NCBI GenBank assembly: GCA_025200525.1
Contig: CM045762.1
Coordinates: 120,902,979 to 120,966,978, forward strand
Direction of reading: 5' to 3'
Length of the DNA: 64,000 nucleotides
DNA from: Camellia lanceoleosa
Lineage: Eukaryota > Streptophyta > Magnoliopsida > Ericales > Theaceae
This document shows, piece by piece, positions 34,094 through 44,868 of this stretch (position 1 is the stretch's first letter; the number at the start of each line of letters is the position of its first letter). The notes beneath the pieces are model-generated. The model saw only the letters and a list, made by a program, of their open reading frames with translations. It did not search any database and had not been told where the DNA came from. The position numbers and the translations under genes are program-made.

Positions 34094-35170
34094 ATGTCAG
34101 GATGTGGGTGTGGTGGTGGTAAGCATGGTAGGCCTAGACGACATGAGTTGCTGTTACCAGATGAGATTCCTATCCAAGAAGAAGGGGTTGGTCAGGCCAA
34201 TGTGGCCAAACCAGTTAGTCAACAGGCCATGGGTGCTTTGGCCCGTGAAATGGTCGGAGCTTTGCGGGAATCTATGGGCATTTTCAAGGCTGAGAATCAA
34301 GTCCAGACCCAAGTTCTGAAGTCGGGCCGTCCTTCTTGAAGAGGGAGTTCTTCTAGTCGAATCCGGATGAGTTTTTGGGTAACCCTAAGGAGCCATTGAA
34401 GGTGGATGAGTGGCTAGAACATATGGTGAAAACGTGCGAGATGCTTGGCTTCAAGGATGATGGGCTGAGAATGACCTTGACATCCTTCCAGCTGAAGGAA
34501 GATGTAGGTTAATAGTGAAAATATGCACATGGGTGCATTGGAGTGACTTGGGAGGCTTGTGTCAATGCCTTCCAAGACAAGTTTTTGCCTCACACTACTA
34601 GGGAGAAGTTGAGGGACCAGTTCTTGAAGCTCAAGTAGCTTAGTTTTCCAGTGGTCGAGTTTAAGGCAACTTTCACAAGCCTCTCTAGATTTTTCACCAA
34701 AACTCGTGGCGACTGAGAAACGCCATTGTATCGAGTTTGAGAAGAAGTTGAAAATTGGGCTTTTTGTCAAAGTAGATGGGTCAATGATTAGGGACTACAG
34801 AAGCCTTATGGAGGCGGCAACTCATCTGGAGACCATCGTCCTAGTAGAGAAAGAGGGGATGAGGAGCTCTAGGAGGAGTCAGGAGGTTTAGGGAGAGAAT
34901 TGGGACAGTAAGAGGCAGAAGGGTTCCACCCTACAACAGTCCCAAGCTGCACAATCTACATCTACCTCTCTTGTTTCGAGTTCGGGTTCAAGAAGAGGTA
35001 GTCAAAGAGGTTTTACTTATTTTAAGTGTGGCCAGTTGGGTCACAAATCTCTAGCTTGCCCGCAGAGAGGAGGAGGGCAATAGTCTGCGCCGTCTTCAGC
35101 TCGTTCTCAAAGTTAGAGTCAGGGGAGAGGGTAGCCACTTACCTGCTATCAGTGTGGGCAGTCAGGGCAC
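34094..35170 (+). pseudogene. Tekay gag pseudogene, main part
   Basis: The start at 34094 gives MSGCGCGGGKHGRPRRHE, a basic head usual for this lineage, and the frame is open to 34339. After a frameshift the capsid region is seen (DEFLGNPKEPLKVDEWLEHM, about 34365-34425; then VNAFQDKFLPHTTREKLRDQ, about 34565-34625). A first zinc knuckle appears near 35010-35060 (KCGQLGHKSLAC, with the first Cys replaced by Tyr). A second knuckle begins at about 35140 (CYQCGQSGH) and is cut by the LTR insertion at 35171. Stops and frameshifts are numerous. The protein would package element RNA; this copy cannot. Confidence 0.8.
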
Positions 35171-38100
35171 TATAGTTTGCTTTTCATGCTTCTCGAAGGG
35201 GTTTAGGCTCCTTGGAAACGATAGCTCTGCAGTTCAGACTCTCATGGTTCTAAATCTAGTTTCACAAGTGCAATGTGAAATAGAAAAACACAAAATAGTC
35301 CAAATCCGGCAAACCTTTGGAATATCGATTTACAATAAAAAATGCCAAAAATAGACTGCATTGCTAGATTTCAAAGTCGCCACCTAAATATTTTTTGGAA
35401 AATTTAGAAAACCCATGACTCATGCCAAAGGCCACTTGTCTGTCATAACTAAAGTGTCTCGGCTGAGCACCCCACTCACCCATTCAAAGATCAGCCTCTA
35501 CTATTCATGATGTGATTTTTATATACAATTTATGCTCTTGTTCTGATTATTTACTATCTTTAGTATGTAATACACACAAGTATAGACTAATTTCACAAAA
35601 TTTGGAACGCTTTGATTTCATGTTCGTTTTGAAAAGTGTTTGAATATGTGCTACTTGAAAAAGTGATCTCATATGTACATTAATAAAAAATTATCCAACT
35701 TAAGTGAAATAGCCTCCATCCACTCAAACAGGTATATCAACTAAGCACTTAGTCTCATGGTAAACATGCTTGACATGGCAACAATAACATACATGCAATA
35801 TACTAAAGCAATAAATGCTCACTTAGTACTCAACCGAGGCAAGCCAAAATAGAAGAAAATAGTTAGAAAAATGCATGCTTTAACAATGCAAGTGACCAAA
35901 TGCAACACATAAAAAATTCAATTAATAGGCTCAACTACTAGCATGGCATATGAGTCAATTCAATGCATGCGACAAAGCACATATTTGAGTGGAATTTGAA
36001 ATTGACATTGATTAGTATGATGAGCCGAACCCTTATGCATGCAACATGAATGGATGCAAGTCATGGAAAATGCTAAGGAAAACATGATGCTATGCAACCA
36101 CGGTACGTGGAGAAATAAAAGAGAGAAAGAAATGGGGGTTAGAAGACATATCGCTCAGGAGGGTCCAAATGAATGTCCTAAGTTAAACTAACTATTACAA
36201 ACCAAATGAATTAATAAGCTAATTTAACTAATTATTACGACACCAGATTAACTAATTAATCAACAAGCCAATATCAATGGAATTTAACTAATTAATGAAC
36301 TAGCTATTACAAGTTTCAAATGGATCTACTAATTTAAGTACAACATACTACTATTAGCATTAATTTCACAAGCCATGGGAAGCGAAGAATCGCACATGCA
36401 TGAACGAGAATATCCACTCAAAAACTCCTCTGTTTTGCTACCAGAAATGTTCTGTTTGCAGTCAGAAAATAATTCTATTTTTATCCTAGGCTCTGCTCTG
36501 TTCTGCCATGAAAATGGCACTGTTGGTCTAAAATGAGGTAGCCAAACGGCCATGAAAGTGGTAAGCCGAATTAGAGGGTGGCTGGCTGACCACTATTTTT
36601 GGGCTCTGCCCTGCTGCCACAGAAAAGAAACAGAGCACAAACAAAGCATTTTCAGGGGATGTTTGACCTCTCTGCCACTCCTTTTCATAAAGCTGATCAA
36701 GGGAGGAGTAGAATCGGTCCACAAATCATCAATGGTCACAAGGATGTTGCATGATGATCCATGAATCGATGGGATAAAGACTCAATGAAAATAAAATACT
36801 AACAAAACCTCCTCTTTATCATGGAGTTACCTCAAGGGAAATGGTAGACATTGATTCTTGCCTCATTATCATCACTAAAGAGTATGAAATGACTCAAGAC
36901 TCAATGGATTCAATATAACGTTCGATTGAATCCAACTCAATTTTATTATCTTGTGCCTCTTTTAATCCAATTTTATCATCCCTTTTTATTACCTTTCTCT
37001 TAATCATTTTTGTCCAAAGGTCAAAGTTATGTCCACTAATGAACAGAAGTGCCAAACAAGAATTTGTTCTTGGCATGAGAGAGATGTAATGCCTTGGTAA
37101 TGAACCTCCAAAGAGATTAAACCATTAAGCAGGGAAGGCCTCTTTCGCATGCCATAAATAACACCAATTGTTTGAAATAACTCTTAAGAAAAAGGAAAGA
37201 AAACCAAGAAAGGAGAGAGGCTACATAAATGATTATTACAAGTGCGAGTACATGTATGAAACTATGAAATAAAAACTATTAACTCAAATAGATTGGTGTC
37301 TAAGGCCTAAAACACCAAGCCTATGAGGACTTACAACACAAGCCTAATATTCAAAGCATGAATGAAGTAAACACACTAAAAGAGTCCTAAAACTCACAAA
37401 AATAGTGCTGGAAATACTTTGAAAAAAGCTTAAAAAAAAGTAAGCAAAAATGAGAGAGAATTAAAGCTAGTAAGCAACCCTAAGAAGGGGTGACTAACCC
37501 CTCCATTTTTTTGACCTCAAAACCATATGTGTTAGCCTCTGAAAACTCTAAAAATCAGTGGCCAAAAGGTGAGAAACAAGTGAGAAACACAAGGATAAAA
37601 GCTTATGGAATAAGATTCAAGGAAGGGTGGTTAACCCCTCTACCTTTGGTAGTTTTAGATCACAAGTTTCAGCCCACCAAAAATAGTTCAAAGATGGTGT
37701 AAAAACAGTAAAAAGAGACAAGGAAGAAGTAGTGTAAAGATGGCAAAAGTTATATCTTTTGAAGAGGAGTTACTCTTTGGTTCACAAACCACCAAGTGAT
37801 CACCCTCAAGAGCTGAAAATTTGGCTCAATAATCTCAGCAAAGAGCCTCAAATTTTTTATTTAGAAAGTGTATGTATAGTGTATGTATATTGCAAGATAG
37901 AGAGGGAGAGTGTTTGGCAAGTTTTGGAGTCTTAGCAAAAATTTTCTAATTTAAAATCAAGAGGGGTGGGCTTGTATTTATAGAAAAACAGTTTCCTCAA
38001 TCGAAAATATCTGTATAGAGATAGCTGGTGCAAGACATGCACATGGAGGGGACAACTAGCTGTAAATATCTATCTGCCGAGAAACATGGCCGGCCGGCCA

Positions 38101-38748
38101 CTCTAATTGGCCGGATTTTTCATCAATTGGCTGACCGGCCACTTAATTGGCCAGCCAGCTACTTGTAGAAAAAAATATGTGTTCAAGCCCGACTTCAAAC
38201 GGGTATATCTCTCATCCGAACTCAGTTTTAGGTGATTTTTTAGTCTAAATTGAAGCCCCAGAAGTGTACTATCCAATGGTGGTACCCTCATATCTAAATT
38301 CTAAGTGTACAAAGAGATATGTCTAATTTAGTGAAGGCTGCTCATTTTTTCTTAACAGTTTGATGCTCAACCTTTTCCTAAACTAGTTCTCTTCCAACTC
38401 CTCCTATTTCCTTTGACTCCAAACCTATAAATAAGATGTTTTTAAAGAGTACACATTCCTTCTATTTATTTCCACTTTTTCCTTACTCGGTTTACCGAAA
38501 AGTGCAATATTTTAAATAAAATGTGAGCCTCGAAACATCATAGAAACATTTGGAAAAATATTTTGAAAAAGAGGATTTTAAGGTCTAAAATAGTTTTGGT
38601 CAAAATGGGGTGTAAGGTTGGGATTAAAGCTTGAAACCAAATTCTTTTGCTGAAGAATTTGAACGATTACACAACGTAACTTTTCATCATCAAGTGTTCA
38701 ACCTAAGGTGCCCAAGTCTTAAGGGCGGTAAAAAATGGAGTGTTTACA
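35171..38748 (-). mobile_element. Ogre-type solo LTR inside the Tekay gag
   Basis: A 3,578-bp segment homologous to the LTR at 5034-8652. On the minus strand it starts TGTAAACACTCC. It is flanked by GGCAC (35166-35170) and GGCAT (38749-38753), a 5-bp duplication with one change. It has a TATA box (TATAAAT, minus strand, 37982-37976), a conserved U3 block (38286-38184), GGCCGGCC palindromes (38160-38087) and a related second group near 36545-36595. No internal region is present. Confidence 0.9.
38087..38160 (-). promoter_or_regulatory. GGCCGGCC array, Ogre-type solo LTR
   Basis: GGCCGGCCGGCCA, TTGGCCGGA, TGACCGGCCA and TTGGCCAGCCAGC lie about 105 bases upstream (minus strand) of the TATA box at 37982. 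Confidence 0.75.
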
Positions 38749-38753
38749 GGCAT

Positions 38754-38935
38754 ATGAATAGGTTTTGTCCTCAGTTAGGTGGCACACCTAGTGCGTCTGG
38801 TTCGGGACAAACATAGAGTCATCAGCTTACCCGGTCAGTTTAGGCCTTGAGGGCCAATTAGGGAGCCTCTTCGGCTTAGTCAGTGCTTCAGGCTTATGCT
38901 CTGATGGGTGAGCCGGTAGAGTAGATACCTACATG
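38754..38935 (+). pseudogene. Tekay gag pseudogene, end of zinc knuckle and linker
   Basis: The frame resumes with MNRFCPQLGGTPSASGSGQ. It supplies the last Cys of the zinc knuckle begun before the insertion, with the spacing C-x2-C-x4-H-x4-C once the insert and one duplication are discounted. It runs into a serine- and glutamine-rich linker and then the protease. Confidence 0.8.
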
Positions 38936-41900
38936 TGTATGATGTTACCACACTAGACTTAGTGCCAGCAACTTCAGTTGTGAGAGGTACTTTCTTGTTA
39001 TACAATTCTATTGCCAATATGTTGATTGATATAGGTGCATCCCATTCTTTTATTTCGTTTTCATTTGCATCAGAATTGGGGTTAGAAGTAGCTTAGTTAG
39101 CATCTCCACTCAAGGTAGAGTCACGTATTGGTGGTAAAGTTATTTTGGACCAAGGGTGTCGGGGTTGTGATATAGAGGTTACTGGTCGCTGACTCCCTTT
39201 TTCATTTACATTGATTGATATGTCGAGTTTTGATGCTATATTGGGTATGGACTGGTTGTCATTATACCAGGCTGTCATAGATTGTTACTGTTAGAGGGTT
39301 ACTATATATACCTCGAGTGGCAATTGTTTTTATTTCATGGGGGGACAGAGTCGATAGAGCCTTATTGCTTGTGTGTGACTCGCGTGGTTGGGGTGAGCTT
39401 AGTCTCTTTCTTGCTGCATTCTTGAGTGTTGAGAGTGATATGGTCCAAGTTGAGTTGCCGAGGGTAGTTTGTGAATAGCCAGATGTCTTTCCCGAGGATC
39501 TCAATAGTTTACCACCTCACCATGAGATTGAGTTCTCTATTGATTTAGTGCCTGGCACGACACCGATTTCTGTGGCACCGTATAGATTCACAATCGCTGA
39601 ATTGAGTGAGTTAAAGATTCAACTCTAGGAATTGCTAGACAACGGTTTTATCCATCCTAGTACTTCACATTGGAGAGCACTGTCTCTCTTTTCCAAGAAA
39701 AATGATGGTACATTATGACTTTGTATTGATTACTAGAAGTTGAACTAGGTAATTGTTATGAACAAGTACCCATTGCCTCGTATAGATGATTTGCTTGATC
39801 AGTTGAAGGGGTCTTATTGTTTCTCTAAGATAGACTTGAGATCAAGCTATCATCAGTTGAGAGTGAGGGAAGAGGATATCTAGAAAACGGCATTCTGTAT
39901 GCGGCTTGGCCATTATGAGTTCCTAGTGATGCTTTTTGGATTAACTAATGCATTGGCCATATTTATGGATTTGATGAATTGGATCTTTCATGAGTTCCTA
40001 GACCATTTTGTAGTTGTCTTCGTTGATGACATTTTGATTTAATCAACCTCTGAGGAGGAACACAAGGAACACCTGTGAGTTGTGCTTGAGTTTCTTTAAG
40101 CCCATAAGCTGTATGTTAAGTTCGGGAAATGTGAATTCTGGTTGAAAGAAGTAAATTTCTTAGGCCATATGGTATTTGAGGAAGGAGTGACTGTAGACTC
40201 TTCTAAGATAGAAGCAATGCAAGATTGGAAACGACCTAAGAATGCTTTTGAGATTCGTGGTTTCTTGGGATTAGCCAGGTATTACCGTCGGTTCGAGAAA
40301 GATTTCTTGAGCTTAGCCTCGCCGTTGACTAGACTTACGAGGAAGGGAATCAAGTTTGTGCGGAGTGAGACTTGTGAGAAGTCATTTCAAGAGCTTAAGG
40401 TTAGACTTACCACTACTTCAGTGTTGATTATTTCGAAGAGGGATTTGGGCTATTCCGTGTATTATGATGCGTCACAGGAAGGTTTGGGATGTGTTTTGAT
40501 GCAAGAGGGGAATGTATTAGCTTATGGCTCACGTTAGCTGAAAACACATGAGAGAAACTATCCTGTCCATGACTTAGAACTAGCAACTATGATCTTTGCT
40601 TTGAAAATTTGGAAGCATTACCTTTATGGTGAGAAGCTTGAGGTGTTTTTTTGATCATAAGAGTTTGAAATATCTGTTTTCATAGAAAGATTTAAATTTG
40701 AGGCAGAGAAGATAGATAGAGTTCATGAAAGACTATGGCCTTGTTTGGTTTGTTTCTTAGAAAAATTTTTGGAAAAAATTCTCTACAAACAAATTTTCAA
40801 GAGTAATCAAACCAAACAAATTTTTCCAAAAAAAATCTCAAAATTTTGTTTAGTTACCTACTTTCCAAAATCACTTTCTCTCTCTCATACACATCAAATC
40901 AATCACTTTTTTTTTTTAAACTCTCTCCCAAAATAATTTTCCAAAACCATTTCTGAAAAAAGGCAAACCAAAAAAGTTTTCATACTTTTTATCTCAAAAA
41001 CTACTCTACAAACACAAACCAAACACACCCTATGATTGTGAGTTGCATTATCACTGGGGAAAGGCCAATGTAATGGTTGATGCCTGAAGTAAAAAGACCA
41101 TTAGTAGTGTAGCGTGTATTGTCATTCGGGAATGGAAACGTTGAGTCGGCTACCTTGTTTACTATAGTTGCCCAACCTACACTGGTGAGCCAAGTTATAA
41201 AAGCACAAAGGGGTGATCTTGAGGTAGAAACCCTCCGGGAGAATATCTCCAGTGGAAAGGTAGAAAAGGGCTTGAATGTGTATTCTGACTCGAGTGTTAG
41301 ATATCTTGACCGTCTCTTCGTGTCAAAGTCTTGTCGAGAGGAAGTACTCCGAGAGTTTCACCATTTATGCCTTGGGGTGCATCTGGGAGGTACAAATATG
41401 TATCACGACCTTAGCCACCAGTTTTGGTAGAAGGGGATGAAGAAAGATGTAGCCGTGTTTGTGTCGGTGTGCCTTACTTGTCAGCAACTGAAGGCCGAGC
41501 ATCAGAGGCTAGCGGGTTTGTTGCAACCTTTGCCCATAGCCGAGTGAAAATGGGAGCATGTCATGATGGACTTTGTTGTGGGTCTTTTGAGGACTCAACG
41601 GGGTAATGACGCCATTTGGGTGGTAGTTGAGCGATTGACCAAGTCAGTGTACTTTGTACCTATGCGCATGGGTGACTCGGTAGATTATCTAACCGACCTT
41701 TACATTAGGGACATAGTTTGACTTCATGAGGTCCATGTGACCATTGTATCAGATAGAGATCCATGTTTTATGGCTTGGTTATGGCAGAGCCTACAGAGTG
41801 CCTTAGGTACTAGGTTAACTTTTAGTACTGCCTATCATCCTCAGATTGATAGGCAGTCAGAGCGTACTATTCAGATCCTTAAGGATATGCTCCGAGGTTG

Positions 41901-42611
41901 TGTCCTGGACTTTAAGGGGTAAGGGGAGAGGCACTTGCCTTTAGTGGAGTTTTCTTATAACAATAGTTTCCAATTGAGTATTGGTATGGCACCGTTTGAG
42001 GCCTTGTACGGTTGACCGTGTAGATCTCCTGTGTGTTGGGCCGAGGAGGGTGATGCACCTATGATAGGTCCAGAGTTAGTCCTGAAAATGAGGAAGAAAG
42101 TTGCACTTATTCGTAAGATGTTGGTTATGGCTCAGAGTCGTCAGAAGAGTTATGCCAACTGTAGGAGGAGACCATTATCCTTTGAGGTGGGAGATCATGT
42201 CTTCTTGAAGATTTCACCTAGACGGGGTTTGATAAGATTCGGGAAGAGCGGGAAGTTGTCTTCTAGATTTATTGGGCCTTTTGAGATCCTAGAGGGATTG
42301 GGGATGTAGCTTATTGTTTGGCCTTACCGCTATAGCTTTTTGGGGCTCATGACATGTTTCATATCTGTATGTTTCGAAAGTATGAGCCGGATTCATCACA
42401 TGTGTTGGATTGGATGAAGTTAGAGGTAGATGAGAATGCCTCGTATGATGAGAGACCGATTAGAGTTTTAGACACTCGAGACCAAGTCTTGCGAAGCAAG
42501 ACGATTCCTTTGGTAAAAGTGTTGTGGCAACACCACAAGGTTGAGGAGGCCACTTGGAAGCGTGAGATGAAAGTCTGTGAGAAGTATCCGGACCTATTAG
42601 TTGATGTTTGA
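38936..42611 (+). pseudogene. Tekay pol pseudogene: protease, RT, RNase H, integrase, chromodomain
   Basis: Domains appear in the expected order. Protease has LIDIGASHSF (39018-39050), where the usual D-S-G-A is D-I-G-A. RT has the [13 protein letters not shown] stretch (about 39770), [10 protein letters not shown] and the catalytic FVDDILI (40018-40039). RNase H has [14 protein letters not shown] (about 40465-40506). A MITE splits the tether at 40738-41029. Integrase has a zinc site (HH near 41360, CLTCQQ near 41475), the first Asp in MMDFVVG (about 41568), SDRDPCF (about 41750) and a glutamate in QSERTIQ (about 41860). A chromodomain-like end (VKVLWQHHKVEEATWKREM, about 42515-42570) closes with TGA at 42609. 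Many stops interrupt, several consistent with CAG to TAG or CGA to TGA. In life this polyprotein would copy and integrate the element, with the chromodomain steering it to chromatin. Confidence 0.9.
40738..41029 (+). mobile_element. MITE-like element inside Tekay pol
   Basis: The ends are inverted: GGCCTTGTTTGGTTTG-like at the left (GCCTTGTTTGGTTTG from 40738) and CAAACCAAACACACC at the right. It is flanked by CTATG at 40733-40737 and 41030-41034. Removing it leaves a continuous KDYDCE-type RNase H-to-integrase tether, confirming the insertion. The interior is AT-rich and non-coding. The superfamily is undecided: the 5-bp duplication is not the usual size for PIF/Harbinger, Mariner or hAT. 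Confidence 0.82.
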
Positions 42612-42826
42612 ATATGTATTGAAATTTTGTTATGTTAATGTAATATAAACATTGTATATGTTTTGGAAATGTGAATTGTATATTCAGTAATGAGCATATG
42701 TTTATCATGATGATGAAAATGAATGACCGGTGGATTGGTCATGGTGTTGGCTTCAATTTACTATCACTGTTTTAACTAGTTTCATGGTTTTGTCGTTGAT
42801 TTAAAATTTCGGGGACGAAATTCCTT

Positions 42827-42837
42827 AAAGGGGGAGG
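42827..42837 (+). other. Polypurine tract of the Tekay element
   Basis: AAAGGGGGAGG directly before the 3' LTR start. Confidence 0.9.
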
Positions 42838-42838
42838 T

Positions 42839-44843
42839 TATAGTGATTTTGGTTTAGACCCAGCGCATTGGATGTTTTGGATCCGGGTTTCATTGTCTTA
42901 TATAGTTGTTCATGTCTTGTTTCCGCTTATTTCCCTTTGAGTTGGTTATTGGGATGTGTTGGTTGCGTTTAGAACATGTTAGTAGCTTGTTTTTCAAACT
43001 TTTGTTGCCCATAATTTTGCCTCTTCACTAGAGCAACACATCTTGCTCTTGAGCAGTCCTTATGTACTTTCAGTATTTTTGTAGGTCTGCAAAAAGTACT
43101 GGAAGTTGGCATTCTTCGCTCGAGCGGTTGTCTTCTGTCTGTAAACTTCTGGGAGTTGGTATTCTTCACTCGAGCAAAGCTTCTTGTGCTCGAGCAGTGC
43201 AACTTATTGTGTCTGGTCACTCGAGTAACACTTCTTGCACTCGAGTGATCTGTGCGTATATCAGTTTGGAAATAGCTATTTTTTAGTCACTTTTTCACTT
43301 CTTTCTCTCTCTAAACATTTCAAAACCCTATTTTCTCTAACTCTCTCTCTAAAACTCACCTATTTCCTTCAAATACATCTAGATTTGTCGATCTTTTCAC
43401 TCATGTCCATTTGTTAAAAAGATAGAGCTCAACGAGGGCTTCGTTCTAATCGGAGCAAAGTTGATTTTCGGCATCCTTGAGTTTCCTACATTCTTCCTCT
43501 CGTCTTCTAAGTTTGAGGTAGAGATTCTTCATACTTTCTTTGAGTTTTAACTTAGCTATTTGTGTTTTGAAACAATATTGTGATTTGGGAAAACTTTTGA
43601 ACGAATCTAGGGTTTTTGGTCAAAACTCACAAAAGGTGTTTTCTAATAATTTCATGAAAATGGTTGTGAGATTGGAAATGAGATTGAGTTGTAATAAAAT
43701 AGTTTGTTTCAATATGTAGAATTGATTTTGAAAGAAAAGGGGGTTTTTGCCCTAATTATGTCAAATGTTGATTTTATATAAATTATGGAATTGGTGTTGG
43801 AAACATGAAATTGAGTTGGTGATAAGGACGGTGGAGTTGGATATGTATTATCACTCACATATTGAAATTTGGAGAGTTTATCCTTATTGATAATTATTTA
43901 TTTGTTAGGAGATAGCTATTTTAAACCATCGATAGAGGATAGCCATGATTGTTGTAGAAATTGTATGAGAATTAGGAGAATTGAAACTATTTTCTCATTC
44001 AATTGCATTAAGCATTATCTTACACTTTTACATTGGAAATGTTTATCGTTTTGAGAAAAATGGGTGAATCTGGAAAGTATGTATTGTCTCATTATAATAA
44101 GTTGGCCTGAGTATCTATTGTGAAAGTCCTAAAAACCGCGCGTATACATGGGTGCCGATCCTATGGACGAAATTTCAGTGAAATGGCCATAGTAGTGCTT
44201 GTATAGCCTACATTTACATGGGTGTCGGCTTACAATTTTCCGGGGATGAAATTTTAGTGAAAGGTTATATTTGTTTTAGGGTTCCCAGAGTATGATTCGC
44301 TACCCTGTTTTTTTATTGTAAAGGAAATGGTTTATGAATTTTGATACTAGCCTGGCATTGCACGATTTTGGAAAGAGAAATAAAATGTTTTGGCACGAGC
44401 ATTGCATCTGCATTCACTTTATAGCTTTGTTAAGATTCATATACTGTGTTTGGTTATTTCTACTGGGCTTTGGCTCACTCTATGTGGGAAAAATATTTCA
44501 GGTGCAGATGAGATGCCTCCGCCAAAGCAATAGCTTGGGAGAACTTGGAGCAAGGGCTTCATTTTGTTGATTTTTGCATATGTTTTGTACAGGCCAAGTG
44601 GACTTAATCCACTTTTGTTGTAACCAAGTATTATCTTGAAAAAGTTGTAAGCCTTTAGGGCATTTCTTATTTGTTTAACTTTCATCATATTCCTTATTTT
44701 GTAACATATGCTATAGATTCAGGATTAGACATATCTGTATAACTTTCATCCTATTACTCTTTTGTAAAACTTATTTGGAAATTAATGGAAGATAATTACT
44801 TTATCATTATTGTCACTTATTGATGTTGTGGATGGGTTATATG
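42839..44843 (+). repeat. 3' LTR of the Tekay element, 3'-truncated
   Basis: It starts TATAGTGATTTTGG and follows the 5' LTR to GGGTTATATG, then departs where the 5' LTR has its last ~22 bases. A GCTCGAGC/ACTCGAG array lies at 43022-43250, then a CTCTCT-rich leader (43300-43360). Confidence 0.85.
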
Positions 44844-44863
44844 AATGTCTACAACAGTAATGA

Positions 44864-44868
44864 AGCAT
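44864..44868. repeat. Target site duplication AGCAT (left, LARD)
   Basis: Identical to 59852-59856 and directly before TGTAGACACC. Confidence 0.92.

Larger units (their letters stand above)
29329..44843 (+). mobile_element. Ty3 chromovirus retrotransposon, Tekay/Del type, with nested insertions
   Basis: LTRs at 29329-33708 and 42839-44843, tRNA-iMet primer site at 33712, gag from 34094, then protease, RT, RNase H, integrase and a C-terminal chromodomain, and a polypurine tract at 42827. RT before integrase and the chromodomain place it in the Tekay/Del chromoviruses. Three later insertions lie inside it (30691-33297, 35171-38748, 40738-41029). No 5-bp target duplication is found, because the 3' LTR lacks its last ~20 bases. 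Confidence 0.9.
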
